Program-made: the position numbers and the translations under genes
In this document: positions 8,089-15,691 of the stretch, piece after piece
How positions within the stretch are numbered: the stretch's first letter is position 1
How the letters are laid out: each line of letters starts with the position of its first letter
The notes under the pieces: generated by a model
What the model was told of the DNA's origin: nothing
Seen by the model: the letters and a program-made list of their open reading frames with translations, nothing else
Databases searched by the model: none
Source of the DNA: an uncultured Lachnospiraceae bacterium
GTDB taxonomy: Bacteria; Bacillota; Clostridia; Lachnospirales; Lachnospiraceae
Assembly: GCA_905199445.1 (NCBI GenBank)
Contig: CAJKGK010000029.1
Location: forward strand, 1-37,117
DNA length: 37,117 bases
Direction of reading: 5' to 3'

Positions 8089-10948
8089 AACACTACTACG
8101 GGAGCTTTTGTCTTTAATACAGTCCAGATTGTTTATTGTCGGCGCCTTTTTTGTCATTTTATTTGCCATTCTTTTTCACAGATTATTTGACCTTCAGATT
8201 GTTCACGGTGAGGATTATCTTGAAACCTTTACCTACCGTATTCAGAAGGAAACCGAACTCAAGGCGCCCCGTGGAACGATTTATGACTGCAACGGCAAGG
8301 TTCTGGCCCAGGATCGTCTGGCCTATTCGGTCACCATCGAAGACAGTACCCTGCTCTCTGATAATCAAACCAAAAACACTATGGTTGATCGTCTGATCCA
8401 AATTATTGAATCATGTGGATATACGGCTGTTAATCATATCCCCATGGCAATCGAAGAAGACGGCAGTATCGTCTTTTCAGGAACAGAGCGGGAGGTCGTC
8501 CAATTTAAAAAAGATATTTACGGGTTAAATATCGGTGATAACCTAAGTGATAAGCAAAAGGCGATGACAGCCCAGGAACTTTTTGATTATATGCGCAGTA
8601 AAGATTTTTTTAACCTGGACACCAGTTACAGCGATACGGAAGCATTAAAAATTATGGCGGTTCGTTTTGAACTTTACATGAAACGCTTTAAAAAATACGA
8701 TTCAGTTACCGTTGTCTCGGACGTGAATGAAAAACTGGTTGCAAAGGTTAAGGAAAGTCGTGCCGATCTTCCGGGGGTAAGCATTCAGCAGGATTATATC
8801 AGAGAATATCCGGAAAGCGAATATTTCGCCCATATTACCGGATATACAGGGACGATTTCGGAGGATCAGCTGGCTCAGTTTGAAGCGGAAGGCCATGAAG
8901 AATATACGGTAAATGATATTGTGGGAAAAACAGGTATTGAAAATGTGTTTGAATACGATCTGGCCGGGACAAAAGGTTCTCAGACACTATATGTGGACAG
9001 TCTTGGAAGTGTGCTGGATGCTTCCAATGTTCAGGAAGCCGTTCCCGGCAATGATGTTTATCTCACCATTGATGCCGACCTGACAAAGACCGTGTACAAT
9101 CTGCTGGAAGAAAAAATTGCGGGAATTCTTTTATCCAAGCTGGTCGATGTGGTGGATGAGGATAATAATCCCCACTGGTATGTTTCTTACCTGCAGGTAT
9201 TTCATGCTCTGATCAGCAATGGGGTTATTGATATCACTCATTTTACCGAAGAAGATGCCACAGATCTTGAAAAATCCGTACTGGCCAGCTTTAATATAAA
9301 GTTGGATGCGGTTCTGACTGAAATCAGAAGTCAGCTTACGGCCCAGACGTTTACGCCTCAAAAAGATTTATCCAAAGAATACAATAAATACTTTAACTAC
9401 ATGTACACCTACTTAAAAACCAATGGTATTTTACTGGCAGACATGTATGACAGCGAAGAGGAAACCTATAAAAAATGGGAAGAAGGAGAGATCGGCTTTG
9501 GAGAATTTTTAAAGCATGCCATTTCCCAGGGCTGGATCGACACCAATATGCTGGATGTATCCGGCGAATATATTGATACTGCCCAGGTATACAATGCGCT
9601 TGTGGAGGAACTGATTACAGGACTTTCCCAGGATATTGGCTTTGAACATCTTGTTTATTATTATGCATTGTCAGAGGGAACGATCTCAGAAACACAGGTA
9701 TGTTTGCTCCTTTATGATCAGGCGGTTCTTGAACAGGATGACGCCTATGCTCAGCTGACATCAGGCGCCATCACCGCCCGGGGATTTATCAGTCAAAAAA
9801 TCTATGATCTGGAAATTACGCCCGCCATGCTGGGGTTGGATACATGTTCCGGCGCCTGTGTCGTGGTCGATTCCAATACAGGAGAAGTCAAAGCACTGGT
9901 ATCTTATCCAGGGTATGATGCTGGCCGTATTGCAAATTCCAGCTACTATGGCTCTTTACTCCAAAACAACTCCAAGCCCCTGTTTAATCGTGCAACCCAA
10001 CAGACGGCTGCCCCTGGTTCCACCTATAAGCCTTTAGCTGCCCTGGCCAGTCTGAACGAAGGACTTACATCACTGGATGATTTTGTCACTGACCTGATTA
10101 CCTTTGAAAAGGTATTCCCAAGTCCGTCCTGCTGGAACAAAGCCGGTCACGGAACGGTCAATGTCGAAGGGGCTGTGAAAGAATCCTGTAACTATTTCTT
10201 CTATGAAATGGGATACAGAGCATCCACAGGCTATCGTGTCAGCGATCCCGAATATGGCGAAGAAAATGATCAGACCGGTGTTGCGTTGCTGAAAAAATAT
10301 GCAGAAATGTTTGGTTTCGGTCAGACAACAGGCATCGAAATTGGAGAGGCTTCACCCAATATTTCTGATGAAGGCGCAGTCCGGTCATTTATCGGGCAGG
10401 GCACCAACAATTACACCCCCACTCAGATCGCCAGATACACAGCAGCTCTGGCCAACAGGGGAACAGTTTACAATCTGTCACTGGTAGACAAAGTCACTGA
10501 CAGACAAAAGACAGTGATTGAAGACTATACACCTGAAGTCTTAAATACCGTAAATATCGAGGATGATTACTGGAATGCAGTAACCCGCGGAATGAATGGC
10601 GTCAGTCACAGTTCCGATTATCAGGATGTATTTTCAAGTCTGGATATGAAGGTTGCCTGTAAATCCGGTACGGCTCAGGAATCAGAGCTTAAAGCTGACC
10701 ATGCATGGTTTACCGGTTTTGCACCCTATTCAGACTCCGGTGAAACGGCCGATGTGGCTGTCACAGTGCTGATTCCGCATGGTTATGGTTCCACTACAGT
10801 TGCGGATACCTTCCGAGACGTTATCGCGGCTTACTATAATTTGCCGCTGTATCATCCAATCGAAGATGACTTTGGTAAAAGACATGCTGTTTATCCGATT
10901 AATTACTCCGCGGCCACAGGAGAGGAGACTCCGGTTAATGAAGAGTAA
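8081..10948 (+). CDS. mrdA: Penicillin-binding protein 2 (class B transpeptidase of elongation), unusually long
   Basis: This is the peptidoglycan D,D-transpeptidase that works with RodA. A short cytoplasmic N-terminus and one membrane anchor (LFIVGAFFVILFAILFHRLF) precede the pedestal (APRGTIYDCNGKVLAQDR). The transpeptidase domain has all three motifs: STYK (Ser647), SCN (Ser702) and KSGT (Lys861), the last with Ser in place of the usual Thr of KTG. At about 955 residues it is much longer than a typical PBP2 (600-700), because about 240 residues (roughly 340-585) separate LTIDADLTKTVYNLL from GACVVVDSNTGEVKALVSYP. I prefer the TTG start at 8081, since AAGGAAGTGAGG lies 6 bases upstream; an in-frame GTG at 8069 sits too close to that site. 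It overlaps the mreD stop. Confidence 0.93.
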   Translation: MLKTLLRELLSLIQSRLFIVGAFFVILFAILFHRLFDLQIVHGEDYLETFTYRIQKETELKAPRGTIYDCNGKVLAQDRLAYSVTIEDSTLLSDNQTKNTMVDRLIQIIESCGYTAVNHIPMAIEEDGSIVFSGTEREVVQFKKDIYGLNIGDNLSDKQKAMTAQELFDYMRSKDFFNLDTSYSDTEALKIMAVRFELYMKRFKKYDSVTVVSDVNEKLVAKVKESRADLPGVSIQQDYIREYPESEYFAHITGYTGTISEDQLAQFEAEGHEEYTVNDIVGKTGIENVFEYDLAGTKGSQTLYVDSLGSVLDASNVQEAVPGNDVYLTIDADLTKTVYNLLEEKIAGILLSKLVDVVDEDNNPHWYVSYLQVFHALISNGVIDITHFTEEDATDLEKSVLASFNIKLDAVLTEIRSQLTAQTFTPQKDLSKEYNKYFNYMYTYLKTNGILLADMYDSEEETYKKWEEGEIGFGEFLKHAISQGWIDTNMLDVSGEYIDTAQVYNALVEELITGLSQDIGFEHLVYYYALSEGTISETQVCLLLYDQAVLEQDDAYAQLTSGAITARGFISQKIYDLEITPAMLGLDTCSGACVVVDSNTGEVKALVSYPGYDAGRIANSSYYGSLLQNNSKPLFNRATQQTAAPGSTYKPLAALASLNEGLTSLDDFVTDLITFEKVFPSPSCWNKAGHGTVNVEGAVKESCNYFFYEMGYRASTGYRVSDPEYGEENDQTGVALLKKYAEMFGFGQTTGIEIGEASPNISDEGAVRSFIGQGTNNYTPTQIARYTAALANRGTVYNLSLVDKVTDRQKTVIEDYTPEVLNTVNIEDDYWNAVTRGMNGVSHSSDYQDVFSSLDMKVACKSGTAQESELKADHAWFTGFAPYSDSGETADVAVTVLIPHGYGSTTVADTFRDVIAAYYNLPLYHPIEDDFGKRHAVYPINYSAATGEETPVNEE

Positions 10949-10993
10949 TCATATACAAAAGGAATATGAGAACTGATTATGACGCGAAAATTG

Positions 10994-11070
10994 ATGAATA
11001 AATTAGGTGCTATTGTTTGACAATTTATAAGATATGTTATATATTTAATATGCTTTCTTAATTTATTCAT
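10994..11070. repeat. Perfect 12-bp inverted repeat flanking the minD promoter
   Basis: ATGAATAAATTA at 10994-11005 is matched by its exact reverse complement TAATTTATTCAT at 11059-11070. The two arms bracket the sigma-A promoter at 11017-11045: one arm lies upstream of the -35 and the other just after the predicted transcription start. A transcript begun at that promoter contains only the second arm, so this is not a simple RNA hairpin of the minD message. It could be an operator with looping, or an RNA structure on read-through transcripts from mrdA. Confidence 0.5.
11017..11045 (+). promoter_or_regulatory. Sigma-A promoter for the minDE-rodA-mgsA-dac block
   Basis: TTGACA at 11017-11022 and TATATT at 11040-11045 are separated by exactly 17 bases. 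A TAT-rich spacer and a 5' leader of about 47 bases lead to the GGAGG site of minD. It shows that minD and following genes need not depend on read-through from the mre/PBP2 genes. Confidence 0.75.
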
Positions 11071-11098
11071 ACGATTTATCATTTGGAGGTTAATCGCT

Positions 11099-11890
11099 AT
11101 GAGTGAAGTATTTGTTATCACGTCAGGAAAAGGTGGTGTGGGAAAAACAACCACATCCGCAAATATCGGAACCGGACTTGCCAAACTGAATAAGAAAGTC
11201 GTATTAATTGACACAGATATCGGACTGCGTAACCTGGATGTCGTCATGGGCCTGGAAAACCGAATTGTTTATAATCTGGTTGATATTATTGAAGGCAATT
11301 GCCGAATTAAGCAGGCACTGATCCGGGATGTGCGTTTTCCCAATCTTTATCTGCTGCCATCGGCTCAGACAAAGGATAAAAGCTGTGTTTCACCTCAGCA
11401 AATACAAAAACTGATTGACCAGCTGAGACAGGATTTTGATTATATTATTCTGGACTGTCCGGCAGGGATCGAACAGGGCTTTAAAAATGCAGTTTCAGGT
11501 GCTGACCGGGCACTTGTTGTTACAACCCCCGAAGTTTCCGCCATCCGTGATGCAGACCGTATTATCGGTCTGTTGAAAGCGTATAACCTGGATAAAGTAC
11601 AGCTGATTGTCAACCGATTAAGATACGACATGATCCGCAGAGGTGATATGATGTCCGTGGATGATGTTGTCGATATCCTTAACCTGGAACTGATAGGAAC
11701 AATCCCAGATGATGAAAATGTGGTCATTTCCACCAATCAGGGGGAACCCCTGGTAGGGAGTCACACAATGGCCGGACAGGCCTATCTGGATATCTGCCAG
11801 AGAATTCTTGGTAATAATGTACCTGTCATTACATATAAGAGCAAAAAAGGCGTCCGTTATCGTTTGCAAAGTCTCTTTAGCAGAGTTTAA
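11099..11890 (+). CDS. minD: Septum-site determining protein MinD (membrane ATPase)
   Basis: MinD is the ParA-like ATPase that binds the membrane as a dimer and recruits MinC and MinE. The deviant Walker A SGKGGVGKT sits at residues 9-17, switch I at DTDIGLRNLD, Walker B at YIILDCPAGIEQGF, and the C-terminal amphipathic membrane-targeting helix at KGVRYRLQSLFSRV. The 263-residue length is standard. GGAGG 9 bases before the ATG sets the start. minE follows 14 bases later. The usual clostridial partner minC, normally found just before minD, is not present: PBP2 ends 150 bases upstream and no frame in between is long enough. Confidence 0.98.
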   Translation: MSEVFVITSGKGGVGKTTTSANIGTGLAKLNKKVVLIDTDIGLRNLDVVMGLENRIVYNLVDIIEGNCRIKQALIRDVRFPNLYLLPSAQTKDKSCVSPQQIQKLIDQLRQDFDYIILDCPAGIEQGFKNAVSGADRALVVTTPEVSAIRDADRIIGLLKAYNLDKVQLIVNRLRYDMIRRGDMMSVDDVVDILNLELIGTIPDDENVVISTNQGEPLVGSHTMAGQAYLDICQRILGNNVPVITYKSKKGVRYRLQSLFSRV

Positions 11891-11904
11891 AGGGGGTTTT
11901 TCAA

Positions 11905-12219
11905 ATGAATATAACGAAATTTAAATTCTGGAGGTTTTTTCAGAAAAGAGCATCTGGAAACATTGCAAAAGACCGTCTAAAGGTTGTGCTTGTCTCTGAC
12001 AGAGTCAACTGTTCACCGACAACAGTTGAAAATATCCGTCTGGACATACTGGCCGTTCTTGCAAAATATGTAGAAATTGACACAGATCATATTGATATTC
12101 AGATCATACAGTCTCCCTCCAACGACAAAGATAAAGTTATCCCGACGCTGATCGCCCGGGTACCATTTAAAGAAATGAATCCAATTCATTTACAGGAGAA
12201 ATATGATCAGGCAATTTAG
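11905..12219 (+). CDS. minE: Cell division topological specificity factor MinE
   Basis: MinE stimulates the MinD ATPase and drives pole-to-pole redistribution. The 104-residue product has an N-terminal amphipathic segment (KFKFWRFFQKRAS) and the anti-MinCD region with KDRLKVVLVSDRVNCSPTTVEN. The topological specificity domain follows (DILAVLAKYVEIDTDHIDIQI). AGGGGGT lies upstream of the ATG. The last 17 bases overlap the start of rodA, so the genes are coupled. Presence of MinE implies an oscillating Min system rather than the DivIVA/MinJ-tethered one, although DivIVA is also encoded at 20322. Confidence 0.95.
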   Translation: MNITKFKFWRFFQKRASGNIAKDRLKVVLVSDRVNCSPTTVENIRLDILAVLAKYVEIDTDHIDIQIIQSPSNDKDKVIPTLIARVPFKEMNPIHLQEKYDQAI

Positions 12220-13342
12220 AATTTTTATGCATGGTCTCATGCAGTATAATTTTAAAAAATACGACATCAAGCTTGTATTACTCGTCATTGCACTGAGTAT
12301 TATCGGAATATTGACAATTAATAGTGCTGCCGACGGGTTTTCACAAAAACAGGCCCTGGGACTTTGTCTAGGCCTCGGGGCAATGATATTTTTTTCGTTA
12401 ATTAACTATAATTTTATTGCAAATTTCCAGTGGATTTTGTATGCTATTAATATAGTCATGCTGGTTGCAGTATTGTTATTTGGAAAGAATGTTAATGGTG
12501 CTACCCGGTGGTTTTCCTTGGGACCACTGGGTACCCTGCAGCCATCAGAATTTTCAAAAATTCTGATGCTGATTATTTTTGCCAAATTTATCAGTGATAA
12601 TAAGGACCGAATTAACCGTTTTTCCACCATCATGATCACGGGAATTTTATATGCCGTGCCTCTGCTTTTGATTCTCGCAGAACCGGATCTTTCCACATCT
12701 ATGGTGTTTATGTTTATGTTCTGTGTCCTTATGTTCATTGGCGGTATAAGTTTTAAGATTGTCGGCGGAATATTGCTGACAGTCATTCCTTTAGCCGGTG
12801 TGTTTTTATGGTATGTTCAGCAGCCTTTTCAGGTACTGCTGTCAGATTACCAGAGAACACGTATTATGACCTTTTTAAATCCATCGGATTATCTGTTGAC
12901 AACCTATGCCCAGCAGTATAATTCTGTTATGGCCATCGGTTCAGGAATGCTGACCGGAAAAGGTCTGAACAATAATACACTGACATCAGTTAAAGGCGGT
13001 AATTTTATTTCAGAACCGCAGACTGACTTTATATTTGCAGTTCTCGGAGAAGAGCTGGGATTTGTCGGAAGCTGCATTGTCATTGGCCTGCTTGCGTTCA
13101 TTGTCATTGAGTGTCTGCTCATTGCAAGAGATGCTGCTGATATGACAGGACGTCTTATTGCCAGTGGTGTAGCTGCGATTATTATGTTTCAGGTCTTTGT
13201 CAATATTGGCGTAGCCACAGCCCTTTTGCCTAATACCGGGCTGCCCCTTCCATTTGTAAGTTATGGTCTGAGTTCATTATTGACAAATTTTGTAGGTATA
13301 GGATTAGTATTAAATGTGGGGTTACAAAGAAACAGGAGGTAG
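12203..13342 (+). CDS. rodA: SEDS peptidoglycan polymerase RodA (FtsW/RodA/SpoVE family)
   Basis: RodA is the polytopic glycosyltransferase that polymerises lateral-wall glycan together with PBP2. The 379-residue protein has about ten membrane segments. It also has the family signatures GATRWFSLGPLGTLQPSEFSKI, AEPDLSTSMVFM (with the key Asp), SEPQTDFIFAVLGEELGFVGS and the C-terminal NTGLPLPFVSYGLSSLL. RodA rather than FtsW is chosen because it lies in the same cluster as mreBCD and PBP2 and no ftsI/mur genes are nearby. AGGAG precedes the ATG by only 4 bases. The start lies inside minE. mgsA follows within 6 bases. Confidence 0.93.
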   Translation: MIRQFRIFMHGLMQYNFKKYDIKLVLLVIALSIIGILTINSAADGFSQKQALGLCLGLGAMIFFSLINYNFIANFQWILYAINIVMLVAVLLFGKNVNGATRWFSLGPLGTLQPSEFSKILMLIIFAKFISDNKDRINRFSTIMITGILYAVPLLLILAEPDLSTSMVFMFMFCVLMFIGGISFKIVGGILLTVIPLAGVFLWYVQQPFQVLLSDYQRTRIMTFLNPSDYLLTTYAQQYNSVMAIGSGMLTGKGLNNNTLTSVKGGNFISEPQTDFIFAVLGEELGFVGSCIVIGLLAFIVIECLLIARDAADMTGRLIASGVAAIIMFQVFVNIGVATALLPNTGLPLPFVSYGLSSLLTNFVGIGLVLNVGLQRNRR

Positions 13343-13348
13343 ATAAGC

Positions 13349-13744
13349 ATGAATATCGGATTAATTGCCCATGACACAAAGAAAAAGCTGATGCAGAATT
13401 TCTGTATCGCTTACAGAGGAATCTTAAGTAAAAATGAGTTATATGCCACAGGAACAACAGGTCGTTTGATCGAGGAGGTCACAAACCTGAATGTACACAA
13501 ATTTTTGGCCGGCCATCTGGGCGGAGAACAGCAGCTTGGTGCCCAGATTGAGCATAATGACATTGACCTGATGATCTTTCTCAGAGATCCGCTCACGCCA
13601 AAGACACACGAACCGGATGTTCATACCATTGTACGTCTGTGCGACATGCATAATATACCGATTGCCACAAATCTTGCAACAGCAGAACTTTTGATTAAGG
13701 CACTTGACCGCGGAGACTTAGACTGGCGTGAATTCTATAAGTAG
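13349..13744 (+). CDS. mgsA: Methylglyoxal synthase with Glu at the catalytic Asp position
   Basis: MgsA converts dihydroxyacetone phosphate to methylglyoxal and phosphate, a glycolytic overflow bypass. The 131-residue protein has IGLIAHDTKK, the phosphate-binding LYATGTTGRL, and FLRDPLTPKTHEPDVHT. From family knowledge, the E. coli enzyme uses Asp71, His98 and Asp101. By eye alignment His98 and Asp101 are kept here as His87 and Asp90, but the Asp of the GGDQQ motif is Glu60 (LGGEQQ, codon GAA). Activity may be altered. AGGAGG lies upstream. Placement right after rodA is conserved in clostridia. Family identity is certain; catalytic competence is not. Confidence 0.95.
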   Translation: MNIGLIAHDTKKKLMQNFCIAYRGILSKNELYATGTTGRLIEEVTNLNVHKFLAGHLGGEQQLGAQIEHNDIDLMIFLRDPLTPKTHEPDVHTIVRLCDMHNIPIATNLATAELLIKALDRGDLDWREFYK

Positions 13745-13755
13745 GATGAGATATA

Positions 13756-14736
13756 ATGAAACGATGTTTGCTGCTTTGTATTTGCTGCCTTTCTCTGACC
13801 CTTTCCGGGTGCCAGAGTTCAGAGCTGCTGCTGAATAAATATTCAGAGCTGGATTTACTTAAAAGCTCGGATGTTTTAAGTCTTGTAAAACCGGATCGGA
13901 CAGATGGCTATTCTTCCGATTTGGCTGTTGTTTCGGTGTCAGATGATCAGGCCTCGGCAGATCAGACAGATATAAGCTCAAAATCCGCTTTTCTTGTCAA
14001 CATTGATCATCATACACCGGTTTATTATAAAAATGTGTACCAGGAGCTTGCCCCGGCCAGCCTGACCAAACTTCTGACCGCACTGATGGTATTTAAATAC
14101 GGTCATCTGGATGAAGAAATTACACTGACCCAGGATATGGTTACCGTCAGCCATCCGGATGCCCAGATGTGTGGCTTTGCCGCCGGCGACAGAGTTAAAA
14201 TTCTGGATCTTTTAAACTGTATGCTTGTTTACTCTGGAAATGAAACAGCCAATGCTCTGGGAATCTATATTTCCGGCAATATACCGGATTTTTGTGCGCT
14301 TATGAATGAGGAGGCCGCAAAAATCGGGGCAACGCATACCAACTTTGTCAATGCCAACGGCCTGGATGAAGAAGGTCATGTGACATGTGCGTATGACCTT
14401 TATCTTATTTTTAATGAATGCCTTAAATATGAGCCATTTAAAAACATTATCAATCAGAGTTCATATACAGTGAATTACGTAAACGGCAATGGAGAGGCTT
14501 TATCCCGTACTTTTGCCACAACCAATCTTTATTTTACCGGCGATTATACACCGCCGGAAGGCATCACCGTACTGGGAGGCAAAACCGGAACAACCGATCA
14601 GGCCGGAACTTGTCTGATTCTTTACGTTGCAGATGGGAATGGCAATGAATATATTGCCACAGTTCTTGGCAGCCAGGACAAACCGGAATTGTATCAACAA
14701 ATGAGTAATTTATTAACAATGATTCAGAAAAACTGA
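13756..14736 (+). CDS. D-alanyl-D-alanine carboxypeptidase (peptidase S11), predicted lipoprotein
   Basis: This class C low-molecular-weight PBP trims the terminal D-Ala of stem peptides. The N-terminus MKRCLLLCICCLSLTLSGCQ is a type II signal peptide with lipobox LSGC, so the mature protein should be a lipid-anchored cell-surface enzyme. The lspA at 22179 would process it. Active-site motifs are SLTK (Ser102, Lys105), SGN (Ser160) and KTG (Lys276) within LGGKTGTTDQAG. At 326 residues it lacks the long C-terminal membrane-anchoring region of DacA-type enzymes, consistent with anchoring by lipid instead. It is last in the minD-led operon. A new promoter starts at the base after its stop. Confidence 0.93.
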   Translation: MKRCLLLCICCLSLTLSGCQSSELLLNKYSELDLLKSSDVLSLVKPDRTDGYSSDLAVVSVSDDQASADQTDISSKSAFLVNIDHHTPVYYKNVYQELAPASLTKLLTALMVFKYGHLDEEITLTQDMVTVSHPDAQMCGFAAGDRVKILDLLNCMLVYSGNETANALGIYISGNIPDFCALMNEEAAKIGATHTNFVNANGLDEEGHVTCAYDLYLIFNECLKYEPFKNIINQSSYTVNYVNGNGEALSRTFATTNLYFTGDYTPPEGITVLGGKTGTTDQAGTCLILYVADGNGNEYIATVLGSQDKPELYQQMSNLLTMIQKN

Positions 14737-14765
14737 TTGAATTTTTATGGAAATTGTACTATAAT
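14737..14765 (+). promoter_or_regulatory. Sigma-A promoter of the small P-loop gene
   Basis: TTGAAT at 14737-14742 and a perfect TATAAT at 14760-14765 have a 17-base spacer. The -35 begins immediately after the carboxypeptidase stop codon. A 5' leader of about 54 AT-rich bases leads to the AGGAGGAG ribosome binding site. Confidence 0.7.
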
Positions 14766-14825
14766 TAGGATATGTAATATATTTAAAAAATATATGAAAA
14801 ATGTAAACACTAGGAGGAGAGTACA

Positions 14826-15245
14826 ATGATACAGATTATTTCAGGTGTAAAAGGAAAAGGTAAAACAAAGTACCTCATTCAGAAGGTAAACGATGCGGTA
14901 AAGGGGTCAAAAGGCAATATCATTTACCTTGATAAAAACAATAAACATATGTATGAATTGAGCAACAAAATCCGTCTGATTAACGTTAAGGATTATCCGA
15001 TTGATAATTATGACGCATTTCTTGGATTTGTATGCGGTCTTATTTCACAGGATCACGATCTTGAAGCGATGTATCTGGACAGCTTTTTAAGCATGGCATC
15101 TGTAACGGATGATTATGTTGGTTATGTACTGACTCAGTTGGATAAAATTTCCAACGCCTTTGGTGTAGACTTTGTGATCAGCATTTCCATTGATGCCGAA
15201 AACATTCCGGAAGAATTCAGAGACAAGATCGTTATTTCTTTATAA
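14826..15245 (+). CDS. Small P-loop NTPase-like protein of unknown function
   Basis: I do not recognise a characterised family. The 139-residue protein starts with IISGVKGKGKTKYLIQK, whose GVKGKGKT (residues 7-14) fits Walker A. YLDSF at residues 83-87 could be the Walker B strand, with Asp85. Beyond the minimal nucleotide-binding core there is no room for an extra domain, no membrane segment and no signal peptide. It resembles small conserved clostridial proteins sometimes labelled 'ATP-binding' or 'PilT-like'; that label would not imply a pilus role. It has a strong private promoter (14737-14765), an AGGAGGAG site and a bidirectional terminator 30 bases after its stop, so it is a single-gene transcript. 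ATP binding is likely; hydrolysis is unproven. Confidence 0.8.
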   Translation: MIQIISGVKGKGKTKYLIQKVNDAVKGSKGNIIYLDKNNKHMYELSNKIRLINVKDYPIDNYDAFLGFVCGLISQDHDLEAMYLDSFLSMASVTDDYVGYVLTQLDKISNAFGVDFVISISIDAENIPEEFRDKIVISL

Positions 15246-15275
15246 TCGAAAATAATCTACTTATCATAAAAATAA

Positions 15276-15323
15276 ATGCCGTACATATCTGTTACAAAAA
15301 CTGCAGATGTGTACGGCATTTTT
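15276..15323. terminator. Bidirectional intrinsic terminator
   Basis: ATGCCGTACATATCTG (15276-15291) pairs with CAGATGTGTACGGCAT (15304-15319) over 16 bp with one G-U wobble. It is followed by five T on the plus strand. It lies between convergent genes and ends 3 bases from the stop of the minus-strand DUF378 gene. The A/T-rich plus-strand flank upstream of it can serve as the U-tract for that gene. Confidence 0.85.
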
Positions 15324-15325
15324 GA

Positions 15326-15535
15326 TCAATCCTCGTCGGTTTTCAATTTCCAGAAAAGGACCAGAGAATAGATCGCAGCAATTCCTACAATAGCGAAAAC
15401 GATTCTTGTAATCATGGATAAATCACCAAAAAGGAAGCTTACCAGATCAAATTTAAAAAATCCGACAAGGCCCCAGTTGATACCGCCGATAATGATGAGA
15501 ATCAGCGCCAGTATATCCAGCCAATTTCTTTTCAT
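15326..15535 (-). CDS. DUF378 family small membrane protein
   Basis: The 69-residue protein has two hydrophobic segments joined by a short loop. DILALILIIIGGINWGLVGFF is the hallmark of the DUF378 (YuzA-like) family, and SMITRIVFAIVGIAAIYSLVLFW is the second helix. The function of the family is unknown. GATAGGAGGTAT precedes the ATG on the minus strand. It is the only minus-strand gene in the first 28 kb, transcribed toward the shared terminator at 15276-15323. The divergent 156-base region to 15692 contains a small palindrome (CTATGCATAG at 15560-15569) but no clear minus-strand promoter. Confidence 0.88.
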   Translation of the reverse strand: MKRNWLDILALILIIIGGINWGLVGFFKFDLVSFLFGDLSMITRIVFAIVGIAAIYSLVLFWKLKTDED

Positions 15536-15616
15536 GGTTTATACCTCCTATCATAATCGCTATGCATAGTATGCACCCAACAAATATGAAATATACATGT
15601 TTTTTTAACTTAAGGC

Positions 15617-15645
15617 TTTCTTTATATAGCAAAAAAGGGTATAAT
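15617..15645 (+). promoter_or_regulatory. Probable promoter of the radical-SAM/HlyD genes
   Basis: A perfect TATAAT at 15640-15645 has a poor -35 (TTTCTT at 15617-15622) at 17-base spacing. It is about 47 bases upstream of the start of the radical-SAM gene and faces it. The weak -35 keeps confidence moderate. Confidence 0.45.
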
Positions 15646-15691
15646 ATAGACTATGCTTTCAGATCATACAATTTAGAAAGGAGAGTAGCGC

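Noticed and set aside
10966..11001. Eleven-codon open frame between mrdA and minD as a minC remnant
   Set aside because: Too short to compare with MinC and no convincing ribosome site; could be chance.
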